Origin: Phycisphaerae bacterium
GTDB taxonomy: Bacteria; Planctomycetota; Phycisphaerae; Tepidisphaerales; Tepidisphaeraceae
Assembly: GCA_026004655.1 (NCBI GenBank)
Contig: BPJO01000010.1
Location: 1-64,000, forward strand
Direction: 5' to 3'
Length of the DNA stretch: 64,000 nt
Position numbers and translations under genes: made by a program. The notes beneath the pieces were generated by a model that did no database searches, was not told where the DNA came from, and saw only the letters and a list, made by a program, of their open reading frames with translations. Shown one piece after another: positions 9,514 to 18,823 of this stretch (positions are counted from its first letter, which is position 1; each line of letters starts with the position of its first letter).

Positions 9514-10716
9514 CTACTGAAGTTTGTTCAGAAAGGCAGCCAGACGATCAATTCCTTTGTCGATCTGTTCGAGACTGGTGGCAAAACTGAGTCGCACGTG
9601 TGTATCAAACCCCGAATCATTTCCGGGAACGACGGCCACATGATCCGTTTCCAAAAGGGCCGACGCAAAACTGATAGCGTCGGTGATCGTATGACCCTGG
9701 ATCGATTTTCCGAAATAGGCAGAGACGTTCGGGAAGCAGTAAAACGCGCCCTGAGGTCGAACGCATCGGATGTTGGGAAGCGCACAAAGCCTTTGCCACA
9801 TATGATGACCCCGTTTTTCAAACTGTTGTCTCATCGACTCGATGGCTTCGGCGCCGCGCGGGTCGGACAATGCCAATGCTGCAGGAAGCTGAATAAAACT
9901 GGTGATGTGGGAAGTCATCTGACTTTGAAGTTTGTTGATCGCATCGATGACCTCTTTCGGTCCCCCGATGTACCCGATCCGCCAACCTGTCATGGCAAAG
10001 CTTTTGGAATGACAGTTGAAAGTGAGTGTTCTTGGAAAAAGATCGGGGTGCAGGGTCGCAAAACTGACAAACTTCAATCCGTCATAAAGAAGTTTTTCAT
10101 AAATTTCGTCGGAAAAAACAATCACCTGCGGGTGTCTGACGATGACATCCGCCAAGGCTCGAAGTTCGTCCGGCGAATAGGCAATCCCACTCGGATTGCT
10201 CGGGGAATTGATGATAACCACTCGAGTTTTCGGGGTGATGGCCTGTTCGAGCTGCGACGGAGTGATCTTAAAACCACGGGATTCATCGCCCGGAAGAATG
10301 ACCGGAACCCCGCCGGCCAGTTTGACCTGTTCAGGATAACTGACCCAGAATGGGGACGGTATGATGACTTCGTCGCCCGGATTCAAAACGGCCATGAAAG
10401 CCATGTAGAGACAATGCTTTCCTCCGGCGCCGGTGGTGATGTTCTCAGGTTTATACGGAAGATTGTTCTCGCGGTTGAACTTTTCCGCGATGGCTTGTTT
10501 GAGTTCAGGAAAACAAGGTGTCGGCGTATACCTGGTCTGACCTTTTTCCAAAGCGGACGTTACCGCCTGTTTGATGAAATCGGGGGTGTCAAAATCGGGT
10601 TCCCCTGCACCAAAACCGACGACATCGACTCCGGCCTTTTTCAGCGCGTTGGCTTTGGCAGAAACCTTCAGTGTGATGGACTCGGAAACCAGATTCATTC
10701 GATCAGCCAGTTGCAT
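9514..10716 (-). CDS. Class I pyridoxal-phosphate aminotransferase (aspartate aminotransferase type)
   Basis: A 400-residue fold-type I aminotransferase. It begins MQLADRMNLVSESITLKVSAK, carries the N-terminal GFGAGEPDFDTP substrate loop, NSPSNPSGIAY, and the PLP-binding lysine in NCHSKSFAMTGWRIGY (Lys238), and ends with VRLSFATSLEQI containing the substrate-carboxylate arginine. The pattern is that of the Igamma aspartate/prephenate aminotransferase group. It transfers amino groups between aspartate or related amino acids and 2-oxo acids in the cytoplasm. It is divergent from hppA. Confidence 0.9.
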   Translation of the reverse strand: MQLADRMNLVSESITLKVSAKANALKKAGVDVVGFGAGEPDFDTPDFIKQAVTSALEKGQTRYTPTPCFPELKQAIAEKFNRENNLPYKPENITTGAGGKHCLYMAFMAVLNPGDEVIIPSPFWVSYPEQVKLAGGVPVILPGDESRGFKITPSQLEQAITPKTRVVIINSPSNPSGIAYSPDELRALADVIVRHPQVIVFSDEIYEKLLYDGLKFVSFATLHPDLFPRTLTFNCHSKSFAMTGWRIGYIGGPKEVIDAINKLQSQMTSHITSFIQLPAALALSDPRGAEAIESMRQQFEKRGHHMWQRLCALPNIRCVRPQGAFYCFPNVSAYFGKSIQGHTITDAISFASALLETDHVAVVPGNDSGFDTHVRLSFATSLEQIDKGIDRLAAFLNKLQ

Positions 10717-10822
10717 AGATATTTCCTCGGTCTAGAGTCCGAAAACACTACCGAATGTTGCGTCAGAGGCAAGGGTAGTGGATACCAAACACCCCCTCGG
10801 GTGGTGTAACTACTTAAAATTC

Positions 10823-10852
10823 TTGTATTTGTGTCGTACCGATGGTTATGAT
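10823..10852 (+). promoter_or_regulatory. Predicted hppA promoter
   Basis: A -35-like TTGTAT (10823-10828) and a -10-like TATGAT (10847-10852) are separated by 18 bp, about 65 bp ahead of the hppA ATG. Just upstream, GTAGT (10775-10779) and ACTAC (10809-10813) flank a smaller ACACC/GGTGT stem, forming a nested palindrome that could be an operator. This is a consensus match by eye only. Confidence 0.35.
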
Positions 10853-10916
10853 TTCAGGCGTTTTTGGGTGGAGTTGTGCTTCGTTCACGTCTTTGAGGAG
10901 CAAGAGAGGAAACGAC

Positions 10917-13400
10917 ATGACAGGCAAAAGGATAGGCCGATGGGGAATTGTGACCTTGATGGGAGGAGTGGTCGGTGGAACAGGTTCCTGGGTGCAAGCT
11001 GCCGGTGAAGCTTCGTTGAAGTTGCCGGTTCAGCTTCGGGAAGGCGGGCCGGAGTTTTTTGGACTTACCGGTCATCAATTGCTCATGGGGGGGCTGGTGG
11101 TTTGTCTATTGGGTTTGTTGTTTGGTCTGGTGATTTATCAGCAGCTCAAGCGCATGCCCGTTCATCGATCGATGCTCGAAGTCTCCGAGCTGATTTATGA
11201 AACGTGCAAGACCTATCTGTTTACCCAGGGAAAATTTCTTCTAATTCTTTGGGCATTTATCTCATTGGCGATGATCGCGTATTTCGGATTTCTGACCGAA
11301 GGAGATCCGGACCCGGTCACTGGTGCTGCGACTCACGGTATGGGCGCAACCAAGGTCGCGATCATTCTTTTGTTCAGTCTGATCGGAATGGCCGGTTCGT
11401 ATTCAGTGGCCTGGTTCGGGATCAGAGTCAACACTTTTGCCAATTCACGAACAGCCCATGCGTCGTTAGCGGGCAAGGGATACCCGTGCTATTCGATCCC
11501 GCTTCGGGCGGGAATGAGCATAGGCATGGTGCTGATCAGTGTTGAACTGGTCATGATGTTGATCATCCTCCTGTTTTTGCCTCTGGACTTGGCAGGACCG
11601 TGTTTTATCGGTTTTGCGATCGGTGAATCGTTAGGGGCTGCGGCCTTGCGTGTGGCAGGTGGAATTTTCACCAAGATTGCCGACATCGGGGCCGATCTCA
11701 TGAAGATCGTTTTCAATATCAAAGAAGATGACGCACGTAACCCTGGTGTAATTGCCGACTGCACCGGGGACAACGCCGGTGATTCCGTCGGACCTACTGC
11801 GGACGGGTTTGAGACGTATGGGGTGACGGGAGTGGCGTTGATCGCATTCATTCTCCTGGCCGTTTCAGACCCGTTCGTTCAGGTCAAACTCCTGGTCTGG
11901 ATTTTTGTGATGCGTCTTTTGATGGTTTTGACCAGTGGTGTTGCGTATCTGCTCAACGAAGCCATCGCAAAAGCCCGATTCGGTCAGGTAACACGGTTCA
12001 ACTACGAAGTTCCTTTGACGACGCTGGTATGGTTGGCGTCTATTCTTTCCGTGTCCGCTACATACATGGCTAGTTATTTGTTGATCCCCAATCTTGGTGG
12101 ACATTCTGATCTTTGGTGGAAACTCGCGACGATCATTACCTGTGGCACACTTGCAGGTGCGATCATTCCGGAGGTGACCAAAATCTTCACTTCCGTAAAC
12201 TCCCGTCACACCCGTGAAGTGGTGACGGCTTCCAGAGAAGGTGGAGCGAGCTTGAACATCCTGTCCGGTTTAACTGCTGGTAACTTCTCTGCGTTCTGGG
12301 TTGGTGGGATTACGATCGCAGGACTGATGGCGATTGCTTATTCGATTACCGTACTCGGTGGAGAACAGTTTACGTCGATCATGGTAGCACCTGCCATCTT
12401 TGCGTTCGGACTAGTGGCGTTCGGATTCCTCGGTATGGGACCCGTCACCATAGCGGTAGACAGTTACGGACCGGTGACCGATAACGCCCAAAGCGTCTAT
12501 GAACTGTCCCTGATCGAACAACAACCCGATATCGTCAATGATCTGAAAACCAACTTCGGACTCACCCCCCGGTTTGAGGAAAGCAAACTGTTGCTAGAGG
12601 AAAACGACGGAGCAGGAAATACCTTCAAAGCCACCGCTAAACCCGTTCTGATCGGAACGGCTGTGGTAGGCGCAACGACCATGATCTTTTCGTTGATCGT
12701 GCTTCTGACCGATCAGCTCCGAAACATCGAAGCGGTTCAGAAAATCAGCATTCTTCATGCCCCATTTTTTCTCGGGCTGGTCAGCGGTGGGGCGATGATC
12801 TTCTGGTTTACCGGTGCCAGTTGCCAAGCAGTCATCACTGGTGCTTATCGTGCGGTCGAGTTCATCAAACGGAATATGAAACTCGACGGTTCGAGTAAAG
12901 CCAGCACCGCTGACAGCAAACGTGTGGTCGAAATCTGCACACGGTATGCGCAGTCTGGCATGTTCAACATTTTCATGGTCGTTTTCTTCGGAACCCTTGC
13001 CACAGCCTTTATCGAAGAATACTTCTTCATCGGTTTTTTGATCGGAGTGTCGGTGGTCGGGCTTTTCCAGGCGATTTTCATGGCCAATGCCGGAGGCGCC
13101 TGGGATAATGCCAAGAAAATCGTGGAAACCGAATTGCGTGAAAAAGGAACTGAACTTCATGCAGCAACCGTGGTCGGGGATACAGTCGGGGATCCTTTCA
13201 AGGATACGTCGAGCGTGGCATTGAACCCTATCATCAAGTTCACCACATTGTTTGGTCTATTGGCCGTCGAACTCGGACATCAGTTGACGCTCAACCACCA
13301 GACCGGAATTCGGGCTTGGTTCGCGATCGGATTCGGAATTGTCGCACTGATTTTTGTGTACCGATCGTTCTACGCCATGCGTATCCAGAACCGCCAGTGA
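10917..13400 (+). CDS. hppA: Membrane-bound proton-pumping pyrophosphatase
   Basis: An 827-residue protein with about 16 hydrophobic segments. The pyrophosphate site is visible as DIGADLMKIV, EDDARNPGVIAD, TGDNAGDSVGPTADGFETYG, and the late DNAKK and GDTVGDPFKDTSSVALNP. It hydrolyses PPi and pumps cations across the membrane. The GNTFKATAK segment has Lys where potassium-dependent enzymes have Ala, suggesting a K+-independent H+ pump by family rule. It is somewhat longer than usual, with an N-terminal hydrophobic stretch. The chosen ATG has an AGAGGAAA ribosome-binding site; ATGs further upstream do not. It saves energy by recycling biosynthetic PPi. Confidence 0.93.
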   Translation: MTGKRIGRWGIVTLMGGVVGGTGSWVQAAGEASLKLPVQLREGGPEFFGLTGHQLLMGGLVVCLLGLLFGLVIYQQLKRMPVHRSMLEVSELIYETCKTYLFTQGKFLLILWAFISLAMIAYFGFLTEGDPDPVTGAATHGMGATKVAIILLFSLIGMAGSYSVAWFGIRVNTFANSRTAHASLAGKGYPCYSIPLRAGMSIGMVLISVELVMMLIILLFLPLDLAGPCFIGFAIGESLGAAALRVAGGIFTKIADIGADLMKIVFNIKEDDARNPGVIADCTGDNAGDSVGPTADGFETYGVTGVALIAFILLAVSDPFVQVKLLVWIFVMRLLMVLTSGVAYLLNEAIAKARFGQVTRFNYEVPLTTLVWLASILSVSATYMASYLLIPNLGGHSDLWWKLATIITCGTLAGAIIPEVTKIFTSVNSRHTREVVTASREGGASLNILSGLTAGNFSAFWVGGITIAGLMAIAYSITVLGGEQFTSIMVAPAIFAFGLVAFGFLGMGPVTIAVDSYGPVTDNAQSVYELSLIEQQPDIVNDLKTNFGLTPRFEESKLLLEENDGAGNTFKATAKPVLIGTAVVGATTMIFSLIVLLTDQLRNIEAVQKISILHAPFFLGLVSGGAMIFWFTGASCQAVITGAYRAVEFIKRNMKLDGSSKASTADSKRVVEICTRYAQSGMFNIFMVVFFGTLATAFIEEYFFIGFLIGVSVVGLFQAIFMANAGGAWDNAKKIVETELREKGTELHAATVVGDTVGDPFKDTSSVALNPIIKFTTLFGLLAVELGHQLTLNHQTGIRAWFAIGFGIVALIFVYRSFYAMRIQNRQ

Positions 13401-13420
13401 AGATTCGGGTTCTTCTCATC

Positions 13421-13445
13421 CAGGAATGGCTTGCTTGGGTTCCTG
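13421..13445. terminator. Possible bidirectional terminator between convergent genes
   Basis: CAGGAA (13421-13426) pairs with TTCCTG (13440-13445) over a 13-base loop, followed by an A-run that would be a T-run on the minus strand. It sits between the convergent hppA and phosphatase genes. The stem is short, so the call is weak. Confidence 0.3.
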
Positions 13446-13454
13446 AAAAACTGT

Positions 13455-14396
13455 CTATCGAACCTCCAGGGCAACGATGGTCAGGTCGTCTTTAGGAAGG
13501 ATACTGCCGTTGAATCGATCGATCTCGGTCGCAAAATCGTCGAGTATTCGTGACACCGGTTGATTCGCTCGTTTGAGAAGTTCGCTCCGCCAGCGATCAT
13601 TGTCCGTCCCCGATTCGTCTGCAAAAGCAACTTCGATCCCGTCGGTGTAGACCAATACCCGGTCTCCGGGTTGCAGGCGGATACGACAGGTCGAAAATGT
13701 CTCATCCGGAAAAATTCCGAGCAATGCCCCGTCGGAATCCAGCTCGGTCATGGTCCCGTCCCGGATCAATAGGGGTTGAGGATGTCCTCCCCGGGCGATA
13801 CTCAACTCCAGTGTCTGAGTGTTAAGCGTTCCATAACAAGCCGTCGCGAAGGTGGCGTTGGAGAGATTTTGCTCGCACAAGGAGTTGTTCAATCGCGACA
13901 TGGTTTCCGAAGGATCCAGAACACGGTACGTTCCATTCGAGATATCCTTCGTAACCAGGGCATTTTTCATAAACATTGTCAGAAGCGCTGCTGGCATACC
14001 ATGACCGACAGCGTCAGCGACATAAAAACCGACGTGAGATTCGTCCAGCCTCATGACATCATACAAGTCCCCACTTACGTAGCTGGCGGGTCTGAAAAGG
14101 GTATGGAAATGTACTTGACCGACCTGAGGTAGTCGTTTGGGTAAAAAATCCTGCTGCAATCGTGCTGCCAGTCTCTGTTCTTCATCCAGTTTGGTAATGA
14201 TCCCATTCACCTGTGCGTCACGTCGTTTCAGTAAGTTCAGCTCAAAACTGAGCTGATGAATCTTTTCCTGGAGTTGTGAAATATGTTCGTGAATATCCGG
14301 ATCCACCTGGGGAATGATGCAAGCGATGGTGTCGTTTCCGAAGGCAGGTTCGGTTTTTTCGTTCGGTATACAATTATGATAGGAAATCTGGCTCAT
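13455..14396 (-). CDS. SpoIIE/RsbU-type PP2C serine phosphatase with coiled-coil N-terminus
   Basis: A 313-residue protein. Residues about 30-80 form a coiled coil (HEHISQLQEKIHQLSFELNL), then the linker EQRLAARLQQDFLPKRLP leads into a PPM domain with SGDLYDV, ADAVGHGMPAALLT, and VLVYTDGIEVAF, ending KDDLTIVALEVR. These aspartates bind the two metals. The family dephosphorylates anti-anti-sigma (STAS) proteins in partner-switching regulation. No sensor domain or membrane segment is seen, and no STAS or anti-sigma gene is adjacent, so the partner is unknown. Confidence 0.83.
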   Translation of the reverse strand: MSQISYHNCIPNEKTEPAFGNDTIACIIPQVDPDIHEHISQLQEKIHQLSFELNLLKRRDAQVNGIITKLDEEQRLAARLQQDFLPKRLPQVGQVHFHTLFRPASYVSGDLYDVMRLDESHVGFYVADAVGHGMPAALLTMFMKNALVTKDISNGTYRVLDPSETMSRLNNSLCEQNLSNATFATACYGTLNTQTLELSIARGGHPQPLLIRDGTMTELDSDGALLGIFPDETFSTCRIRLQPGDRVLVYTDGIEVAFADESGTDNDRWRSELLKRANQPVSRILDDFATEIDRFNGSILPKDDLTIVALEVR

Positions 14397-14507
14397 GTCG
14401 GACCGACGCTTTCCTTACAGAAGGGTAATACAACATCCGTACGTTATGTCGGTCCGGAAGAGAGTCGGTTTAAGAAAAAAGTTTTTTCAACATGAAAAAA
14501 TAACGTA

Positions 14508-14990
14508 TTATCGGACAAAAGTCAGTGCTTGGGGCGGAATATCTACTACTTGCCCTACAACCAGACCCAATTCTGTCGCTCGACCAGCATTGAGTTCAAT
14601 CGCAAACATGGCCGGTCCGTCCGAAGAGGTGGTCGACAGATCATGGGGTTGCATCTGTTTGATCGAAATGATCCGTCTTTCGGAGTTTAGATAGATGATG
14701 TCGAGAGGAATATAGGTGTTTTTCATCCAGAACCCTCGCTCGGCAGCCTCCGGGAAGACAAACAGCATTCCCTGATCCCTGGGCAACGACGAACGAAACA
14801 TCAATCCTCGACTTCGTTTCGCGGGGTCGTTAGCCACCTCCAGGCGGATCAGTTCTCGACCCAGTTGGACCTGAACAAAATGAGACGCGGTTTGCGATGA
14901 TGCAGTGGTGGGAGGCGGTGACAAGACCGATTCACGACAGCCGCTGGTCCACAGCAAAAGACAAAGTAGAAGTAAAAATACCCGATTCAT
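14508..14990 (-). CDS. DUF192 lipoprotein
   Basis: A 160-residue protein with lipobox LWTSGC (Cys18) and a DUF192 domain: ANDPAKRSRGLMFRSSLPRDQGMLFVFP, FWMKNTYIPLDIIYL, and FAIELNAGRATELGLVVGQVV. DUF192 proteins are small beta-barrel envelope proteins of unknown function. Its ATG overlaps the stop of the upstream membrane-protein gene in an ATGA junction, so the two are probably translationally coupled. Confidence 0.82.
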   Translation of the reverse strand: MNRVFLLLLCLLLWTSGCRESVLSPPPTTASSQTASHFVQVQLGRELIRLEVANDPAKRSRGLMFRSSLPRDQGMLFVFPEAAERGFWMKNTYIPLDIIYLNSERRIISIKQMQPHDLSTTSSDGPAMFAIELNAGRATELGLVVGQVVDIPPQALTFVR

Positions 14991-15328
14991 GGATGATTAT
15001 TGTGTTTAAACGTTTCCCGCATTTTACGCGTCAGACGAAGATCGACATAGGCCAGAAACAAAATGGCCGGTAATAGCAAAAGCGTCAGTATCACACAAAA
15101 CAGGGCGATCCAGCGTCGGTCCGGATCCCCGGCCAGGTTGTAGGCCGAGTAGAACGATACTGCTAGGACGATCATCAGAACGCCGCCAGTCCTGCGCAAG
15201 CGGATTCGCAATCGATTGTCTCGATCCGTTTCAAACCCCTTCAACGAAGATGCCCGTGATGCATGCAGGATATAAAACCACCCGGCCACAGCTACAAGGA
15301 TCGAAAAAATGGCGGGTAAAAAGACCAT
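14987..15328 (-). CDS. Small membrane protein of unknown function
   Basis: A 113-residue protein with three likely membrane helices (residues about 3-23, 49-66, 72-95) and a basic C-terminal tail (LRLTRKMRETFKHNNHP). I do not recognise a family. It lies 37 bp after maf and shares an ATGA overlap with the DUF192 gene that follows. It is probably part of the lipoprotein-maf-membrane protein-DUF192 run. Confidence 0.65.
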   Translation of the reverse strand: MVFLPAIFSILVAVAGWFYILHASRASSLKGFETDRDNRLRIRLRRTGGVLMIVLAVSFYSAYNLAGDPDRRWIALFCVILTLLLLPAILFLAYVDLRLTRKMRETFKHNNHP

Positions 15329-15365
15329 ACGGAACTTTTAAATCATCGATCCGGTAACGATTCGC

Positions 15366-15959
15366 TCAGGAAGAAGTTGAATCTGAAAGTCCATTTTTCC
15401 GATAGGAATCCAGGGGCAATTCCTGAATCCGTTCCATGGGCAACCCGATAATATTGGAAAACGAACCGGTCAGACAGACAACGAAGGGGTCGGGATCCTG
15501 AATGCCATAACCACCGGCTTTGCCACGCCAGTTGCCTGAAGCAACATAATCATGCACCTGCTGGGAGGTAAGAACTTTCATCCGAACGTCCGAGGTGACA
15601 TGATCGACGATACAAGGCTGATGATCTGGCCCTACTAAAGCGATCCCGGTGATGACCTGGTGTGTGCTTCCAGAGAGTTGTTCCAGCATCTGACGAGCGT
15701 GGGATTCATTTTCCGGTTTTCCGAGGATCTGATTTCCGAGTACCACAAGGGTGTCGGCTGCGAGGATCAAATCGTTCGGATGACGAGCACGTACGGATTC
15801 TGCCTTGGCGCAAGCCAACCAACGTGCGATTTCATGCGGGGGGAGGTCTTTGGGATAAGCTTGCTCGTCAATATCGGCAGGGACCGTGACAAACTCATAC
15901 CCGGCTTCGTTGAGCAGCCGAACTCGCTGGGGTGATCTCGAAGCCAGAATCAGTTTCAT
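15366..15959 (-). CDS. maf: Maf-family nucleotide pyrophosphatase
   Basis: A 197-residue protein starting MKLILASRSPQRVRLL, the conserved SxR nucleotide-binding motif of Maf. It also has ILAADTLVVLG with the catalytic Asp, then LGKPENESHARQML and WRGKAGGYGIQD. Maf enzymes hydrolyse non-canonical or dTTP/UTP/7-methyl-GTP nucleotides to monophosphates as a house-cleaning step. The KAGGYGIQ motif matches the dTTP/UTP subgroup. Its ATG overlaps the upstream lipoprotein stop (TGATG), so translation is probably coupled. Confidence 0.9.
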   Translation of the reverse strand: MKLILASRSPQRVRLLNEAGYEFVTVPADIDEQAYPKDLPPHEIARWLACAKAESVRARHPNDLILAADTLVVLGNQILGKPENESHARQMLEQLSGSTHQVITGIALVGPDHQPCIVDHVTSDVRMKVLTSQQVHDYVASGNWRGKAGGYGIQDPDPFVVCLTGSFSNIIGLPMERIQELPLDSYRKNGLSDSTSS

Positions 15960-16339
15960 CAGAATTTCACTGCTAAGTCTCCCACCAAAGGCGGGCGGAC
16001 GACCGGTTCATACCGCGCGGCAATCTTTCCGTCGATAATTTTTTCGACCACCGCATTGGCGACCACGGTATCGGATGAACCGACGATTGAGAAGACATCG
16101 CCAGGCTTGACTTCGTCCGGACTGATCTGATCGATCATCGTCAGGGGAGATTCGGTAATTACCGCAGTAATAATTCCAACCCGGGCCCGGGGGTTGACCT
16201 CATGAATGACCGCCTTGAGAGAAGCCGCCTGATCGGATGTTGGAGGCGGTGCAACCGATACCTCTTTTTTTGTCGTCCCACAGCCGGTCAAGAGTATTCC
16301 AGTCATCCCCACAGAAATGATATTAAAAGCAAGACGCAT
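15959..16339 (-). CDS. Small lipoprotein of unknown function
   Basis: A 126-residue protein with a lipoprotein signal ending ILLTGC (Cys19), a short Pro/Ala linker and a C-terminal beta-rich part. The segment MIDQISPDEVKPGDVFSIVG resembles the short beta-barrels found in planctomycete lipoproteins. The ATG at 16339 has AAGGAG 6 bases upstream, which decides the start over an ATG 7 codons earlier. The stop overlaps the maf start. Confidence 0.65.
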   Translation of the reverse strand: MRLAFNIISVGMTGILLTGCGTTKKEVSVAPPPTSDQAASLKAVIHEVNPRARVGIITAVITESPLTMIDQISPDEVKPGDVFSIVGSSDTVVANAVVEKIIDGKIAARYEPVVRPPLVGDLAVKF

Positions 16340-16369
16340 AAATGCTCCTTGGATATCCACAAGCTTTTA

Positions 16370-17075
16370 GCCTTTATTTACCATCATAACCCGAATGACA
16401 GCAAGGAACATGCGTCATTCACGCCCGATATTCAAAATCGATCCAATGATTGGGGAAATGTTCAAGATTAAAGCTCGTCTGCTCCGATAACTTTTTCATC
16501 AAGGATTCATGATTCGATTGTTGTGCCTGAGGTCGGGAGGCTGTTGGAGATGACCAGTTATGGTACTTGTGTTTTGATCAAGAATCGACAAACGACACGC
16601 TTCATCTGGACCGACGCCGTGCCCCCAGGCTTTCACAACAACGACCCGTGCGTGTCTATGAACTGTCGGCTTCGCGATTCTTTGTGGGGACACACGTTTG
16701 AATGTCTCTTCTACCGGTCTACAAGTGGAGTTTCCATCTTTTGCACAACTTCTCCCGGGTCGCTTGGTTAATGTTCCATGTCGGGGTTGAAGAGGGAGGC
16801 AGGCCACTAGCCAACCGACGATCCATGGTTCCTGCACGGGTTGTCTGGTCAAAACGGGTTACTGAAGATCGCGAATGCGTCCGGGTGGGGCTAGAGTTTC
16901 TCAGTTTCACAACCGCCCGAGCCGCTTGAATGACAACCGGTTGGCTGGATAGGAAACAGCAACCCTGATTTTTTCAATCACAGTTATGTGCCAAGGGGAA
17001 CTTCTGACGTGCCTGAGGAATGAATAAATCCGTTCCCGAGCGTAAAATCAGGTCTCATCGGGTAAAATCTATCCG
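16370..17075. other. Gene-poor tract of about 0.7 kb with no assignable coding gene
   Basis: Open frames of 60-117 codons exist here on both strands, but none has a convincing ribosome-binding site, a membrane or domain signature, or a sensible amino-acid composition (Pro/Arg/His/Cys-rich, like non-coding translation). The tract ends on the plus strand with a hairpin and T-run at 16939-16974, which raises the possibility of a structured RNA. I looked for RNase P RNA, tmRNA and SRP RNA signatures and did not see them. Confidence 0.5.
16939..16974 (+). terminator. Rho-independent terminator-like hairpin
   Basis: GGTTG plus CTG (16939-16947, one bulged G) pairs with CAGCAACC (16957-16964), with the 9-base loop GATAGGAAA. 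After a CTGA come six T residues (16969-16974). No coding gene lies directly upstream on this strand, so it may end a non-coding transcript from the 16.4-16.9 kb tract. Confidence 0.5.
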
Positions 17076-18823
17076 GTGAAGATTCAGCGGTTTCATTCCC
17101 GTCGTGTTTGGCTTCTGCACAGCCTGTTGCTGCTGGCGGTATTGGTCGTCGCGTATATCTCCGGTTCGGTTCAGTACCGCACGATCCGTGATCAACGGAT
17201 CGAAGAACTGAGAACGCAACAACAGAACTGGGCCAGAACCAGCGGAAATCTCATCGAGCAAAACATACGGCTGCTGGCGGTTATGCTTCCTGACCTCGAG
17301 GAGCCTTTGCCCGAATACATCACAGTATCCGGAATCTGGTTGAAAAAGATCCTCACAATCGATCGTTCCAATCCTCAAGCGTTATCTCATTTATCCGAAG
17401 AAAGTAATGAATCTTTTCGTCAGCAGGTTCAACAGCTCTGTCAACAAACGGAGGACGGTTTTCCTCGGATCCTGTCCAATGGTGCAGACATCTGGTTAGT
17501 CACGATGACCCGAGATACCCATCAGCTGCGGTTGGGACTGCTTTCAGGCGAAAGAATCGCCTCGGAACTGCTTGCGATCAAGTCCCGTGTACTGGATGCC
17601 GACAGTTATCTGATCGTCGATGAAAAAATGGTTCTATCCGGGACAGGAATCGTGGATTCGATGGATCAGATCATCACAGATGCCTCGTTACTTCAAGAAA
17701 TAAAGTCTTCGATGCAGGCCGGCTTGGTGGGTGCGCCTGCCCCGGATTGGCAAAGCAACGGAGAATTAACCCTTTTGACCTTGCAGCCGATTATCCCGGT
17801 AACGGGGGCACGATGGTTTCTGCTGATCAAACGCGATAACGTCGATGCCTATGTCGATCAGAACCTTCGACCATTAATTTGGGCAGCTGGTGAGTAGTTC
17901 GGTCACGATGGTGGTGGCGGTCATGGTCATTCTGATTTCGACGACCATTTCTCTGTTTCCGAGGACGTCGACGAATCGAACGGTTTACGCATGGAGATGC
18001 TGAATCGGGGATTTTACAAAAGGCCCGATCCATTCAGCTCAAATGGTTGCCTCCGCCTTGCCATCAGACCGAGCATTATCGAATCGCAGCGGTGAACGAA
18101 CCGGCAGCCCATATCAGCGGGGATTTCTATAACTGGTTTGATCTGTCTTCAGCTCCGGGAGATCCTTCTCGTACCGCGTTGTTGATCGGAGACGTTTCCG
18201 GGCATGGTCTTCCTGCTGCCTTTCTGATGGCGACCACCCAGTTGATTCTCAAGAACACACTTTTTGCCTCACCGGACCCCGGAAAATGCCTGACGGAACT
18301 GAACCGTCAGTTGTGTTCCTGGCGTATCAGGGGGCAGTTTGTCACTCTGTTGATCATGGTTGTGGAATATAACGAATCCCGGATCTTGATGGCGTCGGCA
18401 GGGCAGGCAGCCCCTCTGCTCAAACGAGACAATGACTGTTTCTCGGTTTCAGTCGAATCGCAACTGGTGGCAGGCGTCGATCCGACAATGCAGTATCACA
18501 CTCAATCGGTTCCGATTCGCAGGGGAGATCAACTTCTGTTGTTCACCGACGGTGTTGTTGAAACGACCAACGAATCGGGGGAGCAATTCGGGTACTCACG
18601 GTTGATCGAGGCTTTCCGAAATGCTCCGAAAGAACCTCAAAAAACGTTGCATAGCATTTTGGGGGCGATCGCGGCACACCGGCAGGGAAACGAACCCGAT
18701 GATGATCTGACCATGGTGGCTTTCCAGTGGTCCGATCCAATATTAGATACTCGACGCACGACGGATAAGTCAGGTCATGGTCTAACCAACCGATTCGGGT
18801 CTGAACTACATCAGCGTCCGTAG
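17076..18823 (+). CDS. Membrane sensor with SpoIIE-type phosphatase domain (reading frame broken twice)
   Basis: Residues 1-273, from a GTG start, contain a transmembrane helix (LHSLLLLAVLVVAYISG) and an extracytoplasmic sensor-like region. The frame then stops at 17895-17897. The second membrane helix (VTMVVAVMVILISTTISL) is in the +1 frame, and the phosphatase (KARSIQLKWLPP, SGDFYNWF, GDVSGHGLPAAFL, LLFTDGVVETTN, DDDLTMVAFQW) in a further frame. Removing one T near 17882 and one C near 17959 restores a single protein of about 580 residues. This is probably a sequencing artefact, though a decayed gene cannot be excluded. The expected role is a signal-responsive phosphatase in partner switching. 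Confidence 0.7.

Noticed and set aside
9314..9520. 68-codon open frame in the msrB/aminotransferase gap
   Set aside because: No ribosome-binding site, mixed composition and overlap with an inverted repeat; treated as non-coding.
9598..10809. Long open frame of about 403 codons on the plus strand opposite the aminotransferase
   Set aside because: The minus-strand frame has full aminotransferase motifs; the plus frame has no family signature and is its antisense shadow.
16499..16852. 117-codon minus-strand frame
   Set aside because: No ribosome-binding site, odd composition and no recognisable fold; left as unassigned tract.
16460..17000. RNase P RNA, tmRNA or SRP RNA in the gene-poor tract
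   Set aside because: The conserved P4 (GAGGAAAGTCC), the tmRNA tag or CCA end, and the SRP GGAAGGAAGCAGCC segments are not present on either strand.
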